Shown: in pieces, positions 16,473 through 25,154 of the stretch
Layout of the letters: every line of letters starts with the position of its first letter
How positions within the stretch are numbered: the first letter of the stretch is position 1
Origin: Synechococcus sp. NOUM97013
Lineage (GTDB): Bacteria > Cyanobacteriota > Cyanobacteriia > PCC-6307 > Cyanobiaceae
DNA length: 64,000 bases
Direction of reading: 5' to 3'
Assembly: GCF_014279815.1 (NCBI RefSeq)
Contig: NZ_CP047941.1
Span: 2,480,001 to 2,544,000 of the forward strand
Position numbers and translations under genes: made by a program
The notes under the pieces: generated by a model
Told to the model about the DNA's origin: nothing
The model's database searches: none
The model's input: only the letters and a program-made list of their open reading frames with translations

Positions 16473-16498
16473 CCCGGGGGGACTTCCCCCGGGTTTTT
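16473..16498 (+). terminator. intrinsic terminator after nrtP
   Basis: A perfect 8-bp stem CCCGGGGG / CCCCCGGG with the five-base loop GACTT is followed directly by TTTTT. It sits 50 bases after the nrtP stop and 20 bases before narB, so narB may rely on read-through or its own promoter. Confidence 0.88.
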
Positions 16499-16518
16499 GA
16501 TTCTCTGCCTCTCAGGAT

Positions 16519-18747
16519 GTGACTGATTCCAGAGCCAATCCCACAAGCCAATGTCCTTACTGCGGCGTGGGCTGCGGCCTGGAACTGCTGCCTCCAGGCG
16601 AAGCAGGCAAATCCGTGAAGCGGGATGCCGACGGCAATCCCATGTGGGCAGCACGGGGAGATCGCCAACACCCATCCAGTCTTGGACAGGTCTGCATCAA
16701 AGGCGCCACGGTGGGTGAAACCCTGGCCCGCGGACGCCTGAGCCAACCGCTTTACCGCCCCACACTCAACGACGACTTTCAACCCATCAGCTGGGACAGC
16801 GCCTTTGACCTACTGACCGGACGCATCCGCAGCACGCTGGCCGGCAAAGGCCCCAATGCCATTGCCATGTATGGGTCAGGGCAATTTCACACCGAGGATT
16901 ACTACCTGGCTCAGAAACTCCTGAAAGGAGCGCTGGGAACCAACAACTTCGATGCCAACTCGCGGCTGTGCATGAGCTCCGCAGTGGCCGGATACACACG
17001 AAGCCTGGGATCCGATGGTCCTCCTTGCTGCTACGAAGATCTGGACCATTGCTCCGTGGCCTTCCTGATTGGCACCAACACGGCCGAGTGCCATCCCGTG
17101 CTGTTCCAGCGACTGCTGAAGCGCAAGAAACGCGACCCGAAAGGGCTCACCATCGTGGTGGTGGATCCGCGCACGACCGACACCGCCAAGATCGCTGACC
17201 ACCATCTGGCGATCGCTCCAGGCACGGACCTCGCACTCCTCCACGGCCTGGCACGACTGGTCATCCAGGACAACGGCTTCGATAGCGATTTCATCGATGC
17301 AGCCACCGAAGGCTTCGCGTCGTACACCCAGACCATCAATGCCTGGACCCCCGGCAAAACCGCCAAGTTCTGTGGGATCACGGAACAGGATCTGCGCGCC
17401 GTCGGCCGACTCTGGAGTCGCAAAGAAGGCGTCCTCAGTCTCTGGTCGATGGGGGTCAATCAACGCCGGGAAGGAACGGCCGTGGTCAGTGGGCTGATCA
17501 ACCTGCACCTGCTCACTGGAGAAATCGGCAAGCCAGGTGCCGGGCCCTTCTCACTCACCGGTCAACCCAATGCCATGGGCGGCCGTGAAGCCGGAGGGCT
17601 GGCTCATTTGCTTCCTGGATACAGGCTGGTGACCAACCCGGAGCACAGGGCAGAGGTGGAGCAAGCCTGGGGGTTCGCCAAGAACTCCATTGCTGCAACA
17701 CCAGGACTGAGTGCCTGGCAGCAGGTGGAGGCCATGGAACAGGGCAAGCTCGATCTGTGGTGGGTGGCAGCCACCAATCCCCTGGTGAGCATGCCCGACC
17801 TGGAAAGAGTGAAGAACGCCATGCAGCGCTGTCCGCTCGTGGTCGTCAGTGAGGCGTACGCCGATACGGAAACTTCCCACTACGCCCATCTGCTGCTGCC
17901 CGCAGCGCAGTGGAGCGAAAAGGCGGGTGCCATGACCAATTCAGAGCGACGGGTCACCTACTGCCCGTCGTTTCGGCCACTCCACGGCGAAAGCCGTCCT
18001 GATTGGGAGGTGTTCGCTGAACTTGGACGTCGACTGGGATTCACCGAGCAGTTCTCATATAAATCCTCAGCGGAGGTCTACGCGGAATTCACAACGCTCA
18101 CCGAAGGCCGCGTCTGTGATGTCTCCGGCCTCAGCCATGGCTTGCTTCAGGCCCATGGGTCGCAGCAATGGCCTTTCCCCAAGGGACATGAGCCAACCCG
18201 CATCTCCAAGCGTCTTTACGTCGGCAAACGATTCCCGACAGCCAGTGGTCGTGCACGTTTCCAGTCAGAAGCACCGCTCGGCCTTGCCGAGCCACCCTGT
18301 GATGTCTATCCGCTCGTCCTAACAGTGGGCCGTTATCTCGGCCAGTGGCACACCATGACTCGCACCGGCATGGTGCAACGACTCAACGACATGCATCCGG
18401 AACCACGCCTGGAGATGCATCCTGAGGATGCCAAGGCCTACGGCCTCGACGACAACGGACTGGCCGCGATCACATCCCGGCGCGGCACCCTGACCGCCCG
18501 CGTGACGTTGACGGATCGCATTCGCCGCGGCTCGGTGTTTCTGCCGATGCACTGGGGTTTCACCCAAGCCGAAGCCTGTGAAGCCAACACCCTGATGCAT
18601 GAGCAGTCCTGCCCAATCTCCAAACAGCCGGAACTCAAAGCCTCAGCCGTTGTGGTGGCCCCGGCCGTGTCGGTCATGAAACCCGCTGAGCAGCAGACCG
18701 GACGGCTGGAAAGCCTGCGCCGACTGCTCATCCCAGCACTTCGCTGA
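16519..18747 (+). CDS. narB: ferredoxin-nitrate reductase NarB
   Basis: A 742-residue molybdoenzyme reducing nitrate to nitrite with electrons from ferredoxin. The N-terminal [4Fe-4S] site is C12PYC15GVGC19 plus C59 in QVCIKGA. The bis-MGD domains follow (MYGSGQFHTEDYY, ANSRLCMSSAV with the likely Mo-ligand Cys, and VVDPRTT). The C-terminal molydopterin-dinucleotide-binding domain begins near 590. The only in-frame start at the correct place is GTG, with AGGA close before it. It lies within the nitrogen island with its cofactor genes, and its end overlaps convergent narM by 20 bases. Confidence 0.94.
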   Translation: MTDSRANPTSQCPYCGVGCGLELLPPGEAGKSVKRDADGNPMWAARGDRQHPSSLGQVCIKGATVGETLARGRLSQPLYRPTLNDDFQPISWDSAFDLLTGRIRSTLAGKGPNAIAMYGSGQFHTEDYYLAQKLLKGALGTNNFDANSRLCMSSAVAGYTRSLGSDGPPCCYEDLDHCSVAFLIGTNTAECHPVLFQRLLKRKKRDPKGLTIVVVDPRTTDTAKIADHHLAIAPGTDLALLHGLARLVIQDNGFDSDFIDAATEGFASYTQTINAWTPGKTAKFCGITEQDLRAVGRLWSRKEGVLSLWSMGVNQRREGTAVVSGLINLHLLTGEIGKPGAGPFSLTGQPNAMGGREAGGLAHLLPGYRLVTNPEHRAEVEQAWGFAKNSIAATPGLSAWQQVEAMEQGKLDLWWVAATNPLVSMPDLERVKNAMQRCPLVVVSEAYADTETSHYAHLLLPAAQWSEKAGAMTNSERRVTYCPSFRPLHGESRPDWEVFAELGRRLGFTEQFSYKSSAEVYAEFTTLTEGRVCDVSGLSHGLLQAHGSQQWPFPKGHEPTRISKRLYVGKRFPTASGRARFQSEAPLGLAEPPCDVYPLVLTVGRYLGQWHTMTRTGMVQRLNDMHPEPRLEMHPEDAKAYGLDDNGLAAITSRRGTLTARVTLTDRIRRGSVFLPMHWGFTQAEACEANTLMHEQSCPISKQPELKASAVVVAPAVSVMKPAEQQTGRLESLRRLLIPALR

Positions 18748-19195
18748 AGGCCGCCTCGAGATTGTGGTGATCGTGCCCTGACCTGGCCAGCTTGCAGAGG
18801 GCAAAGCGATCGAGCTCACGCATACCCTGCCAGGCCTGCGGTGTGAGCTGAACACCACGCGAGCGCGCTGCGTCCAGGAGCTGATCCGGCAGACGATCCG
18901 GTTGCTGCCAGGGCTCATCCACCGCTGGCGGCAGATCTTTCACCACACCATCCGCCATGGTCACGGTGCTGAGCTGCAAATGCTCTCGCATTTGCTGCAG
19001 GTGTTCGCGTGAATCTCCCCAATCCACCAACTGCTGACGCTGCGCCTGGGTCATCGCCAGCCAATGACTCAATTTGAGCTTCACACCAGCCAAATCCAGC
19101 TTGCGGCGGACGCACAGTGGAATGCATCGCCAAGATCCGACGAAATCCTGCTCAAAGGCAAAACAATGCCGCGCCTGATCCAGCTGCGAATGCAT
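18728..19195 (-). CDS. narM: nitrate reductase-associated protein NarM
   Basis: A roughly 155-residue protein containing FAFEQDFVGSWRCIPLCVRRKLD and GVKLKLSHW, the signature of the cyanobacterial nitrate-reductase-associated family; NarM is required for NarB activity in Synechococcus. The C-terminal half is helical, with LARSGHDHHNLEAAFSEV. I chose the ATG at 19195 because homology begins immediately after it; a longer in-frame version with an N-terminal extension is possible. It is transcribed opposite to narB and overlaps its 3' end. Confidence 0.85.
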   Translation of the reverse strand: MHSQLDQARHCFAFEQDFVGSWRCIPLCVRRKLDLAGVKLKLSHWLAMTQAQRQQLVDWGDSREHLQQMREHLQLSTVTMADGVVKDLPPAVDEPWQQPDRLPDQLLDAARSRGVQLTPQAWQGMRELDRFALCKLARSGHDHHNLEAAFSEVLG

Positions 19196-19301
19196 TGGTA
19201 GCCAAAGCGACGATTTTTCTATCTCTAGCTGGAAACGGTGACAACAACGACTATCAATTGCAGCCAAAACAAAGAGTCTTGTCTCAACTTTGGACGCGTC
19301 A

Positions 19302-19466
19302 ATGCGCTTCGCTCTGAGCCTGGGATTGCTGCTTGGATCCGCTCACGGATGGCTGGCTTCAGAGGGGTTGGCAACCGGTCTGCTTGTTCTCAATCACGAA
19401 GCCAACGGGTCAAATCTGCAACATTTCAGTGCTTTTGGTAGCAACGAGTACATTCTGTATCCATAG
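19302..19466 (+). CDS. possible small exported protein, 54 aa
   Basis: An ATG frame of 54 residues begins with a basic residue and the hydrophobic stretch FALSLGLLLGSAHGWLA, which resembles a signal peptide with cleavage after AHG or WLA. The mature part would be about 35 residues ending in NEYILYP. It fills the gap between narM and the next plus-strand gene, and its stop touches an in-frame GTG of that gene (TAGTG). A perfect GTA-N8-TAC motif lies inside its 3' end. No family is recognised. Confidence 0.42.
   Translation: MRFALSLGLLLGSAHGWLASEGLATGLLVLNHEANGSNLQHFSAFGSNEYILYP
19438..19451. promoter_or_regulatory. candidate NtcA box GTA-N8-TAC
   Basis: GTAGCAACGAGTAC matches the NtcA core exactly and lies about 40 bases upstream of the 71-residue membrane protein gene that precedes moaC and moeA. 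It is inside the small exported-protein frame, so it may be chance. No clear -10 at standard spacing follows. Confidence 0.35.
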
Positions 19467-19489
19467 TGAATGTCTCCGACATTCGTTCA

Positions 19490-19705
19490 ATGGCCTTCAG
19501 CACCACCACCAGCCAGGTCCAGCGCAGCCCCCTGACCGTTGCAGCAGGCTTCGTTGGCGCCTTCATCGTGGCCTCCCTCGCTGTGCAGATGGTGCTGAGC
19601 CAGAAGGCAGCCAACGCTCCATCCACCGCTGCAACAGCAACCACACAGGTGGAACCGGTGGTGACCTCCCAAGCCGCCATGTGGTCAGTGCTCGGCGAGC
19701 GCTGA
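19490..19705 (+). CDS. small membrane-anchored hypothetical protein, 71 aa
   Basis: The product has one hydrophobic helix (LTVAAGFVGAFIVASLAVQMVL, about residues 13-34), followed by an Ala/Thr-rich tail of about 35 residues. It sits between narM and moaC on the strand of moaC. I prefer the ATG start (MAFSTTTS) over an upstream GTG that abuts the preceding small gene. No family was recognised. It may be part of the moaC-moeA transcript. Confidence 0.55.
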   Translation: MAFSTTTSQVQRSPLTVAAGFVGAFIVASLAVQMVLSQKAANAPSTAATATTQVEPVVTSQAAMWSVLGER

Positions 19706-19738
19706 TCAACACTGGAGCGGTCAACAACCCGTTCACGC

Positions 19739-20215
19739 ATGGCTGACGAGCTCTCGCACCTCACCGATCAAGGTGAGGTGCACATGGTGGAGGTTGGCGA
19801 TCGCGCGATCACCAAACGGGAAGCGACGGCCGCCGGAACACTGGTGATGCAGCCCTCCACGCTGGAGCTTGTGCTGCGTGGAGACACCCCAAAAGGAGAC
19901 CTGCTGGCGGTCGCACGCATCGCGGCCATCCAAGGGGCGAAGCGCACGTCCGAGCTGATTCCCCTCTGTCACCCGCTGCCGATCAGCGGCATGGACATCA
20001 GCATCGAGCCCGATCCCTCCCTGCCAGGACTCAAAGTGCAGGCGAGCTGCCGCACCACAGGTCAGACCGGGGTCGAGATGGAAGCGATCACGGCGGTCTC
20101 CATCGGTCTGGTCACGCTCTACGACATGTTGAAATCCGTGGAGCCAGGCATGACGATCAACGGCATCCAGCTGCTGCACAAGGACGGAGGTCGCCATGGC
20201 AGCTGGAGCTGCTGA
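19739..20215 (+). CDS. moaC: cyclic pyranopterin monophosphate synthase MoaC
   Basis: A 158-residue protein with the MoaC hallmarks: [14 protein letters not shown] near 16-29, [17 protein letters not shown] near 66-82, and [22 protein letters not shown] near 110-131. It converts the MoaA product to cyclic pyranopterin monophosphate. Its end overlaps moeA by 20 bases, with the moeA ribosome-binding GGAGG inside moaC, so the two are coupled. Confidence 0.95.
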   Translation: MADELSHLTDQGEVHMVEVGDRAITKREATAAGTLVMQPSTLELVLRGDTPKGDLLAVARIAAIQGAKRTSELIPLCHPLPISGMDISIEPDPSLPGLKVQASCRTTGQTGVEMEAITAVSIGLVTLYDMLKSVEPGMTINGIQLLHKDGGRHGSWSC

Positions 20216-21449
20216 GCCCTACGGCCGTGAAGGTCTCCCCCTCGAGGAAGCCCGGAGACGTGTCTTGGCAGCCATCACGCCGCTAAATCAAAGCGTCACC
20301 GTGCCACTCAACGAGGCCTTGGGTCGTGTGAGCGCTGAAGCGGTGATTGCCACCGTTCCAGTGCCTGGGTTCCGCGCATCAATCATGGACGGTTATGCCC
20401 TGGGGCAAGACCGTCAACCGACCGTGGGCGATCGCTGGATGCTGAAGGGACGCGCTTCTGCGGGACAGCCTTTCAACGAGAAGCTCTCAGCCGGTGAGTG
20501 CATCCGAATTCTCACGGGAGCACCCCTTCCGGAGGGCGCTGGCTGGGTCCTTCCTCAGGAACTCATCGCGGTCGACAGCAACCAGATCCAATTAAGCCAG
20601 GAAGCCTCTGACCGGCCCTGGATCCGCGCGGCAGATGAAGAATGTCGGCCCGGTGATCCACTTCTGGCCGCCGGCCAGCGGCTAGGACCTGCAGACCTGG
20701 CCCGGCTCGCCAGCTGCGGCGTAGCCGAGCTGACCGTGCAGCAAAAACCACGCATTGGCCTATTGATCAGTGGCGATGAACTGGTGCCACCTGGGGCCCC
20801 GAGACCGCCCGGCACCATCTGGGAAAGCAATGGCACACTGCTGGAGACAATGCTCCAGGCCCTCGGACACCAGGTGCATCAGTGCTGTGTGGTGGCCGAT
20901 CAACCTGATGCCTTACGCGTGACCCTTGGTGAGCTTGCCGATTGCTGCGATGTGGTGGTCAGCACCGGAGGCGTCTCGGCGGGGGACAGCGACTGGATTC
21001 GTCCGCTCGTCGCTGAACTGGGCGCGGTGGACTTCTGGAAACTGTTCCTGCGGCCTGGCCGCCCCTTTGCCTTTGGTGCCCTGCATGATGGCGTGCCCTT
21101 CTTCGGCCTACCGGGCAATCCCGTGGCCGCCGCAGTGACGGGATTGCAACTGCTCTGGCCGGCACTTCAGGTGCTGGAAGGCCAAAGCGAACCAGAACGC
21201 TTCCCCCGGATCCAGGTGGAGCTGGCGGATCCGCTGACGCGACGTCCCGGCCGGCCGGAACTCGCGCGCGCGCGACTGGAAACCAGCAGTGACGGAGCTC
21301 TGATGGCACGCGTGGATGGTTCACAGGCGTCATCGCGCATCGGCTCCCTGCAGGAAGCCGATCTGCTTTTGGAACTGCCGGCAGATGCGGGTGATCTCAA
21401 GCCCGGCGAACGGGTCTGGGCCCAGCTGATCCGCAGTCGCCTGTTTTAA
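20196..21449 (+). CDS. moeA: molybdopterin molybdenumtransferase MoeA
   Basis: A 417-residue protein. Domains are an N-terminal MoeA region with [16 protein letters not shown] near 52-67, the central MoCF-binding domain with [12 protein letters not shown] near 252-263 and GLPGNPVAA near 303-311, and a C-terminal beta-barrel. It inserts molybdate into adenylylated molybdopterin. GGAGG stands five bases before the ATG. It is overlapped by moaC and convergent with the lipocalin-like gene nine bases away. Confidence 0.93.
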   Translation: MAAGAAEPYGREGLPLEEARRRVLAAITPLNQSVTVPLNEALGRVSAEAVIATVPVPGFRASIMDGYALGQDRQPTVGDRWMLKGRASAGQPFNEKLSAGECIRILTGAPLPEGAGWVLPQELIAVDSNQIQLSQEASDRPWIRAADEECRPGDPLLAAGQRLGPADLARLASCGVAELTVQQKPRIGLLISGDELVPPGAPRPPGTIWESNGTLLETMLQALGHQVHQCCVVADQPDALRVTLGELADCCDVVVSTGGVSAGDSDWIRPLVAELGAVDFWKLFLRPGRPFAFGALHDGVPFFGLPGNPVAAAVTGLQLLWPALQVLEGQSEPERFPRIQVELADPLTRRPGRPELARARLETSSDGALMARVDGSQASSRIGSLQEADLLLELPADAGDLKPGERVWAQLIRSRLF

Positions 21450-21458
21450 ATCGCCTCC

Positions 21459-22280
21459 TCAGCTGAGGGGAACTGGTTGAAAGCTGGAGCGGTCCCATTG
21501 CAGGAGCCGTCCATCAGCATCAAAACAAATGCTGACCTGCTGGAACCGATCAGCGGCAAGCCGTGCACCGATCTCCAACGTGCATGCTGAATCGGGCAAC
21601 CGTTCAGGCGCCGAAAACACCAAACCGTCCGGCATCACTGCACTGCAGTCATGACGCAGCAGCTGATCCGGTTCAAACACCACAGACCGTGGATCACTGG
21701 CTCGTGCCATCACCCCTGGCTGTGGCCGAAGCGATTCGGCCTGGCCCGGCCAACCCCGCAAGGGTTCAAGCAACGCCTCGGGTGTCCCGCACGTGGGACG
21801 CTCAGGTTCGAGATCTGCAGCATCGCGACAGCGAAAGGCCACCGCTCCCACGGCCTGCAACCACCAGGCGCCATCACGCGGCTCCCAGAGCAGCACCAAC
21901 ATCGAACGGGAGCGGCCTTGGAAGAGATTGATCTCATGGCCGAAGCGACCGCGCGCCGCATCAAGCCGCAGGCTGGATTGGCCGCCAGCACCCTCAAATT
22001 GCCAGCATCCGCCGCCAGCGTTGTAACTCTGCCGGTTGATGGCATAGGTGGCTTGCCCTCCCGGAGTGAAGGCCAGGCCTGAACCATCCCAAACACCATG
22101 GTCTGCATCACTGAAGCGGATGACGTAGGTGGTGGGATCAATCACCCGTTGCGGCGTGGTCAGATCCAACCGATCCGAGCCATCACGCCCAAACCAGGTG
22201 CCGGGTCCCTGCCAACAGCCGGCGAAATTGATTCGATTCAACACCCACTGATCGGTCATCGAAGTCACCGTGAAAGCCAT
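21459..22280 (-). CDS. lipocalin-like protein (DUF3598-like)
   Basis: A 273-residue beta-rich protein. The N-terminal WVLNRINFAGCWQGPGTWF and repeated strands with VLLWEPRDGAWWLQAV resemble the cyanobacterial DUF3598/CpcS-type lipocalin barrels, which are often two tandem calycin domains. No metal or catalytic motif is clear. The start is the ATG preceded by an in-frame TTG; a second ATG eight codons in (MTDQW) is also possible. It is divergent from the epimerase gene. Function is unknown; family assignment is tentative. Confidence 0.5.
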   Translation of the reverse strand: MAFTVTSMTDQWVLNRINFAGCWQGPGTWFGRDGSDRLDLTTPQRVIDPTTYVIRFSDADHGVWDGSGLAFTPGGQATYAINRQSYNAGGGCWQFEGAGGQSSLRLDAARGRFGHEINLFQGRSRSMLVLLWEPRDGAWWLQAVGAVAFRCRDAADLEPERPTCGTPEALLEPLRGWPGQAESLRPQPGVMARASDPRSVVFEPDQLLRHDCSAVMPDGLVFSAPERLPDSACTLEIGARLAADRFQQVSICFDADGRLLQWDRSSFQPVPLS

Positions 22281-22318
22281 CAAACGTCTTTAAGGTCGTC
22301 AAACTGTTCGCGCCAGTG

Positions 22319-23182
22319 ATGGGACTCACGATCATTGGTTGTGGCTATGTGGGTCAGGCCTTGGCGAGAAGGCTGCAGCCGCAACGACCGCAGCTGGGCT
22401 TGACCCTGACCACGACACGGCAGGAGCGTCAGGGCGCACTGAGGCCCTTGGCTGATGAGGTCATGGTCTGCGATGCCACGGATCCAGAGCAACTGCTGAA
22501 GAGCCTTCAAAACAGTCGCACCGCAGTGTTCTGCCTTGGTCCAAAAGGGAATCAACAGGTGGATGAAGAGGGCTACAGGCACACCTTCGTCGACAGCTTC
22601 CACTGCCTGAGGTTGCTGTTGCCACAACTGCCGCAACTGCGTCAGATCCTCTACACGAGCAGCTGCTCGGTCTATGGCGATGCCAACGGCGATTGGGTGG
22701 ATGAGACCACACCTGCCAGCCCAGGCCCCGGCCATGGCTCCGTGCTCCTAGAGAGCGAGCAGCTGTTGGGCGCCATCAACGACAGGACGGTTTGCATCCT
22801 GCGCTTGGGGGCCCTGCATGGACCAGGCCGTGATCTCGACGAGCGCCTCAAAGGTTTGGCCGGCCAAGCACGACAGGGGGAAGGCAACACCTTCACCAAC
22901 TGGGTGCATGTAGACGATGCCGCTGGTGCCCTGGAGGCTGCTGTCGATGGGCATTGGAGCGGTGTGGTGAATGTGGTCAATGACCAGCCCATCCGGGTGC
23001 GGGACCTCGTGGAACAAAGCCTGGCGCATCAAGGGCTCGCGACGGTGCAATGGATGGGAGGTCTGGAACCGCAGTCCGATGGAAGGCGCATCCGCAACCA
23101 GCGGTTAAAGCAATTGGGCTATCGATTGCTGCACCCCAACGTGGATCAGAGTGGTGTGTTCTCCGCCAACCAGGTGCCCTGA
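22319..23182 (+). CDS. NAD(P)-dependent epimerase/dehydratase-like SDR protein
   Basis: A 287-residue protein of the extended SDR class. The N-terminal dinucleotide loop is IIGCGYVGQAL; YTSSCSVYGD near 118-127 and LRLGALHGPGRD near 161-172 follow. The usual YxxxK catalytic pair is not clear: the expected region reads SVLLESEQLL, so it may be an atypical SDR acting as a sensor or reductase. The ATG follows an in-frame GTG. It overlaps convergent moaE by 37 bases. The substrate is unknown. Confidence 0.7.
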   Translation: MGLTIIGCGYVGQALARRLQPQRPQLGLTLTTTRQERQGALRPLADEVMVCDATDPEQLLKSLQNSRTAVFCLGPKGNQQVDEEGYRHTFVDSFHCLRLLLPQLPQLRQILYTSSCSVYGDANGDWVDETTPASPGPGHGSVLLESEQLLGAINDRTVCILRLGALHGPGRDLDERLKGLAGQARQGEGNTFTNWVHVDDAAGALEAAVDGHWSGVVNVVNDQPIRVRDLVEQSLAHQGLATVQWMGGLEPQSDGRRIRNQRLKQLGYRLLHPNVDQSGVFSANQVP

Positions 23183-23574
23183 TCGCTGCACCACTCCCTC
23201 TTCCAGAACGGCGCCCGATGCTTGAGCTCCTCCAATAGCTCCGCTGAACAGCGCTGGGCGGCCCCCCGCCGATCCGCCTCGACAGCCACCAGCACGATCG
23301 GCTCACCCGGACGCAACAGCCCAACCCGATGCAGAACCAGCATCGCTCCTGCCCCGTGCTGCTGCTGCAGTCGCTCTGCCATGGCTGTGATCTGGCGCTC
23401 ACACAATCCGGGATAGTGCTCCAACTCCAATGCCTGAAGCACCCGACCATCGATTGCGATCGGTCGCACGCGGCCGACAAACACCGCCACCGCTGCAGGA
23501 TCGCCGCCCCAACGCATCAGCTCCAGCCAAGGGTCGAAGGATGTCGAACGAATTTCAACCTGGATGCCATTCAT
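23146..23574 (-). CDS. moaE: molybdopterin synthase large subunit MoaE
   Basis: A 142-residue protein. AVAVFVGRVRP near 29-39, LELEHYPGLCERQI near 49-62, the HRVGLLRPGEPIVLVAVEADRRGAA core (about 82-106), and KHRAPFWKRE near 118-127 with the catalytic Lys are typical MoaE. With MoaD it adds the dithiolene sulfurs of molybdopterin. The start lies three bases after the moaD stop. Confidence 0.94.
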   Translation of the reverse strand: MNGIQVEIRSTSFDPWLELMRWGGDPAAVAVFVGRVRPIAIDGRVLQALELEHYPGLCERQITAMAERLQQQHGAGAMLVLHRVGLLRPGEPIVLVAVEADRRGAAQRCSAELLEELKHRAPFWKREWCSDQGTWLAENTPL

Positions 23575-23577
23575 CCC

Positions 23578-23805
23578 TCAACCTCCCGTGAAGGGAGGCA
23601 GAAAAGCCAGCTCATCACCGGCATGCAGGGGCTGATCCAGCTCCACCAACTGCTGGTTGACGGCAACACTGATGCCCTGCAACGAGCCGAGATCCAACTG
23701 GTGCCAGACCTCACGGGCTGTGACCGCCTCTGATGACAGCGGCAGTGAGCGCTCGGCCCAACCCGCCCTTTCGCGCAGAGAAGCGAAAAGCAACACGTGC
23801 AGCAC
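23578..23805 (-). CDS. moaD: molybdopterin synthase sulfur-carrier subunit MoaD
   Basis: A ubiquitin-fold protein of about 75 residues: LLFASLRERAGW at the N-terminus, ISVAVNQQLV in the middle and the C-terminal DELAFLPPFTGG. The terminal Gly-Gly is thiocarboxylated. Starts are GTG codons; the one giving MLHVLLFASL is chosen, with another GTG one codon upstream. A long upstream extension of the frame is antisense to moaB and is rejected. It is coupled to moaE. Confidence 0.88.
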   Translation of the reverse strand: MLHVLLFASLRERAGWAERSLPLSSEAVTAREVWHQLDLGSLQGISVAVNQQLVELDQPLHAGDELAFLPPFTGG

Positions 23806-23859
23806 CACGGCCGTTGCAGCTGAAGAGGTTCTAGCGTCCAAGCTCGCCGCCGCCGTTCC

Positions 23860-24357
23860 GTGGGCCTCGCGATTGCCTTGCTCACCATTTCCGACACACG
23901 CACCCTCGATGAGGACAGCAGCGGCGATCAGCTGCAGCGCAGCATCGAAGACGCTGGCCATCAACTCCATCAGCGTGCCCTCTGTGCGGATGATCGCTAT
24001 CAAATCAGGGCGGAATTGAGCCGCTGGATCGCGGACCCAACCGTTGACGTGGTGATCACCAGCGGCGGGACCGGCCTGACCGGCCGGGATGGCACACCGG
24101 AAGCGGTTGCACCGCTGCTGGACAAAACCATCGACGGCTTCGGAGAGCTGTTCCGCGTGATCTCGTTTGACAGCATCGGCACCAGCACCCTGCAAAGCCG
24201 CTGTCTGGCAGGCGTTGCCAATGGCACCTTTGTGTTTGTGCTGCCTGGCTCCCTGGATGCCGTCACCACGGCCTGGCAACGGTTGATCCGAGCACAGCTC
24301 AATCCCGAAACCCGACCCTGCAACCTGGCGCAACTACGGGCACGACTCAAGGAGTGA
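23860..24357 (+). CDS. moaB: molybdenum cofactor biosynthesis protein MoaB
   Basis: A 165-residue MoaB/MogA-type protein. It begins LAIALLTISDTRTLDEDSSG. TSGGTGLTGRDGTPEA near 67-82 is the MPT-binding SGGTG loop, and LPGSLDAV near 127-134 is the second. It adenylylates molybdopterin before MoeA acts, or fills the MogA role. The start is a GTG, divergent from moaD about 50 bases away. Confidence 0.9.
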   Translation: MGLAIALLTISDTRTLDEDSSGDQLQRSIEDAGHQLHQRALCADDRYQIRAELSRWIADPTVDVVITSGGTGLTGRDGTPEAVAPLLDKTIDGFGELFRVISFDSIGTSTLQSRCLAGVANGTFVFVLPGSLDAVTTAWQRLIRAQLNPETRPCNLAQLRARLKE

Positions 24358-24365
24358 GGCGCCGA

Positions 24366-25154
24366 TCAAAACGGAATCGGCATGGTGACCGCTGCAGGTG
24401 ACGGCTTGCAAGCTTCAACCTGATGATCAACCACGTCTCCGACCACAACGATGGACGGTGACTTGAACTCCTGCGCTCTGGTCTGATCGGCAACATTCGC
24501 GAGGGTGGCCTTCAGACAACGCTGGCCAGCCACTGTCCCCTGCTGAATCACGGCAACGGGCGTCTCCGGCACGAGCCCACCCGCCATCAGCTCTTCCGCG
24601 ATGCGAGGCAGGTTGTGCAGACCCATGTAGATCACCAGCCCATCGCTGGAAGCAGCGAGGGAACGCCAGTTGACGGAAGGGCGCCGCTTGTCGATCTCCT
24701 CGTGACCGGTCACGAAGGTGACGGAAGAACCCGCACGCCGATGGGTCACCGGGATGCCGGCATAGGCCGGTGCAGCAATTCCTGCGGTCACCCCTGGCAC
24801 TACCTGCACAGGGATCTGTCGTTCCGCCAGATACGCCGCCTCCTCTCCACCTCGGCCAAACAGGAAGGGATCCCCACCCTTCAGCCGAACGACGGTTGCG
24901 TGCTTCTCGGCCATCTCCACCAGCACCGCGTTGGTGCTGGGTTGAGGCACGGAATGATGACCCCGACGTTTCCCCACAAACCGGCGCTCACAGCTCTCCG
25001 GCACCAGGTCCAGCACTTCTTCGGGGACCAGGGAGTCGTACACAAGCGCATCGCAACTGCGCAGCAGACGATGCGCCTTCACGGTGAGCAGTTCAGGATC
25101 CCCGGGGCCTGCTCCCACCAGATAAACAGTTCCGAGTTGTTGAGCGGTGGTCAC
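24366..25154 (-). CDS. cobA: uroporphyrinogen-III C-methyltransferase
   Basis: A 262-residue SAM-dependent methylase. VYLVGAGPGDPELLTVKA near 10-27, VRLKGGDPFLFGRGGEEA near 92-109, VVPGVTAGIAAPAYAGIPVTHR near 118-139, and GLVIYMG near 172-178 are the SUMT signatures. It makes precorrin-2, the precursor of siroheme and cobalamin. Its ATG overlaps the stop of the CbiX-like gene (ATGA). The nearby nirA needs siroheme, which explains the location. Confidence 0.92.
   Translation of the reverse strand: MTTAQQLGTVYLVGAGPGDPELLTVKAHRLLRSCDALVYDSLVPEEVLDLVPESCERRFVGKRRGHHSVPQPSTNAVLVEMAEKHATVVRLKGGDPFLFGRGGEEAAYLAERQIPVQVVPGVTAGIAAPAYAGIPVTHRRAGSSVTFVTGHEEIDKRRPSVNWRSLAASSDGLVIYMGLHNLPRIAEELMAGGLVPETPVAVIQQGTVAGQRCLKATLANVADQTRAQEFKSPSIVVVGDVVDHQVEACKPSPAAVTMPIPF

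Noticed and set aside
15716-16675. Long minus-strand frame opposite nrtP and narB
   Set aside because: It crosses two well-supported genes and the intrinsic terminator, and its composition is that of an antisense frame.
19198-19211. GTA-N8-GAC just before narM as an NtcA box
   Set aside because: One half-site is wrong and it lies only a few bases from the chosen start codon.
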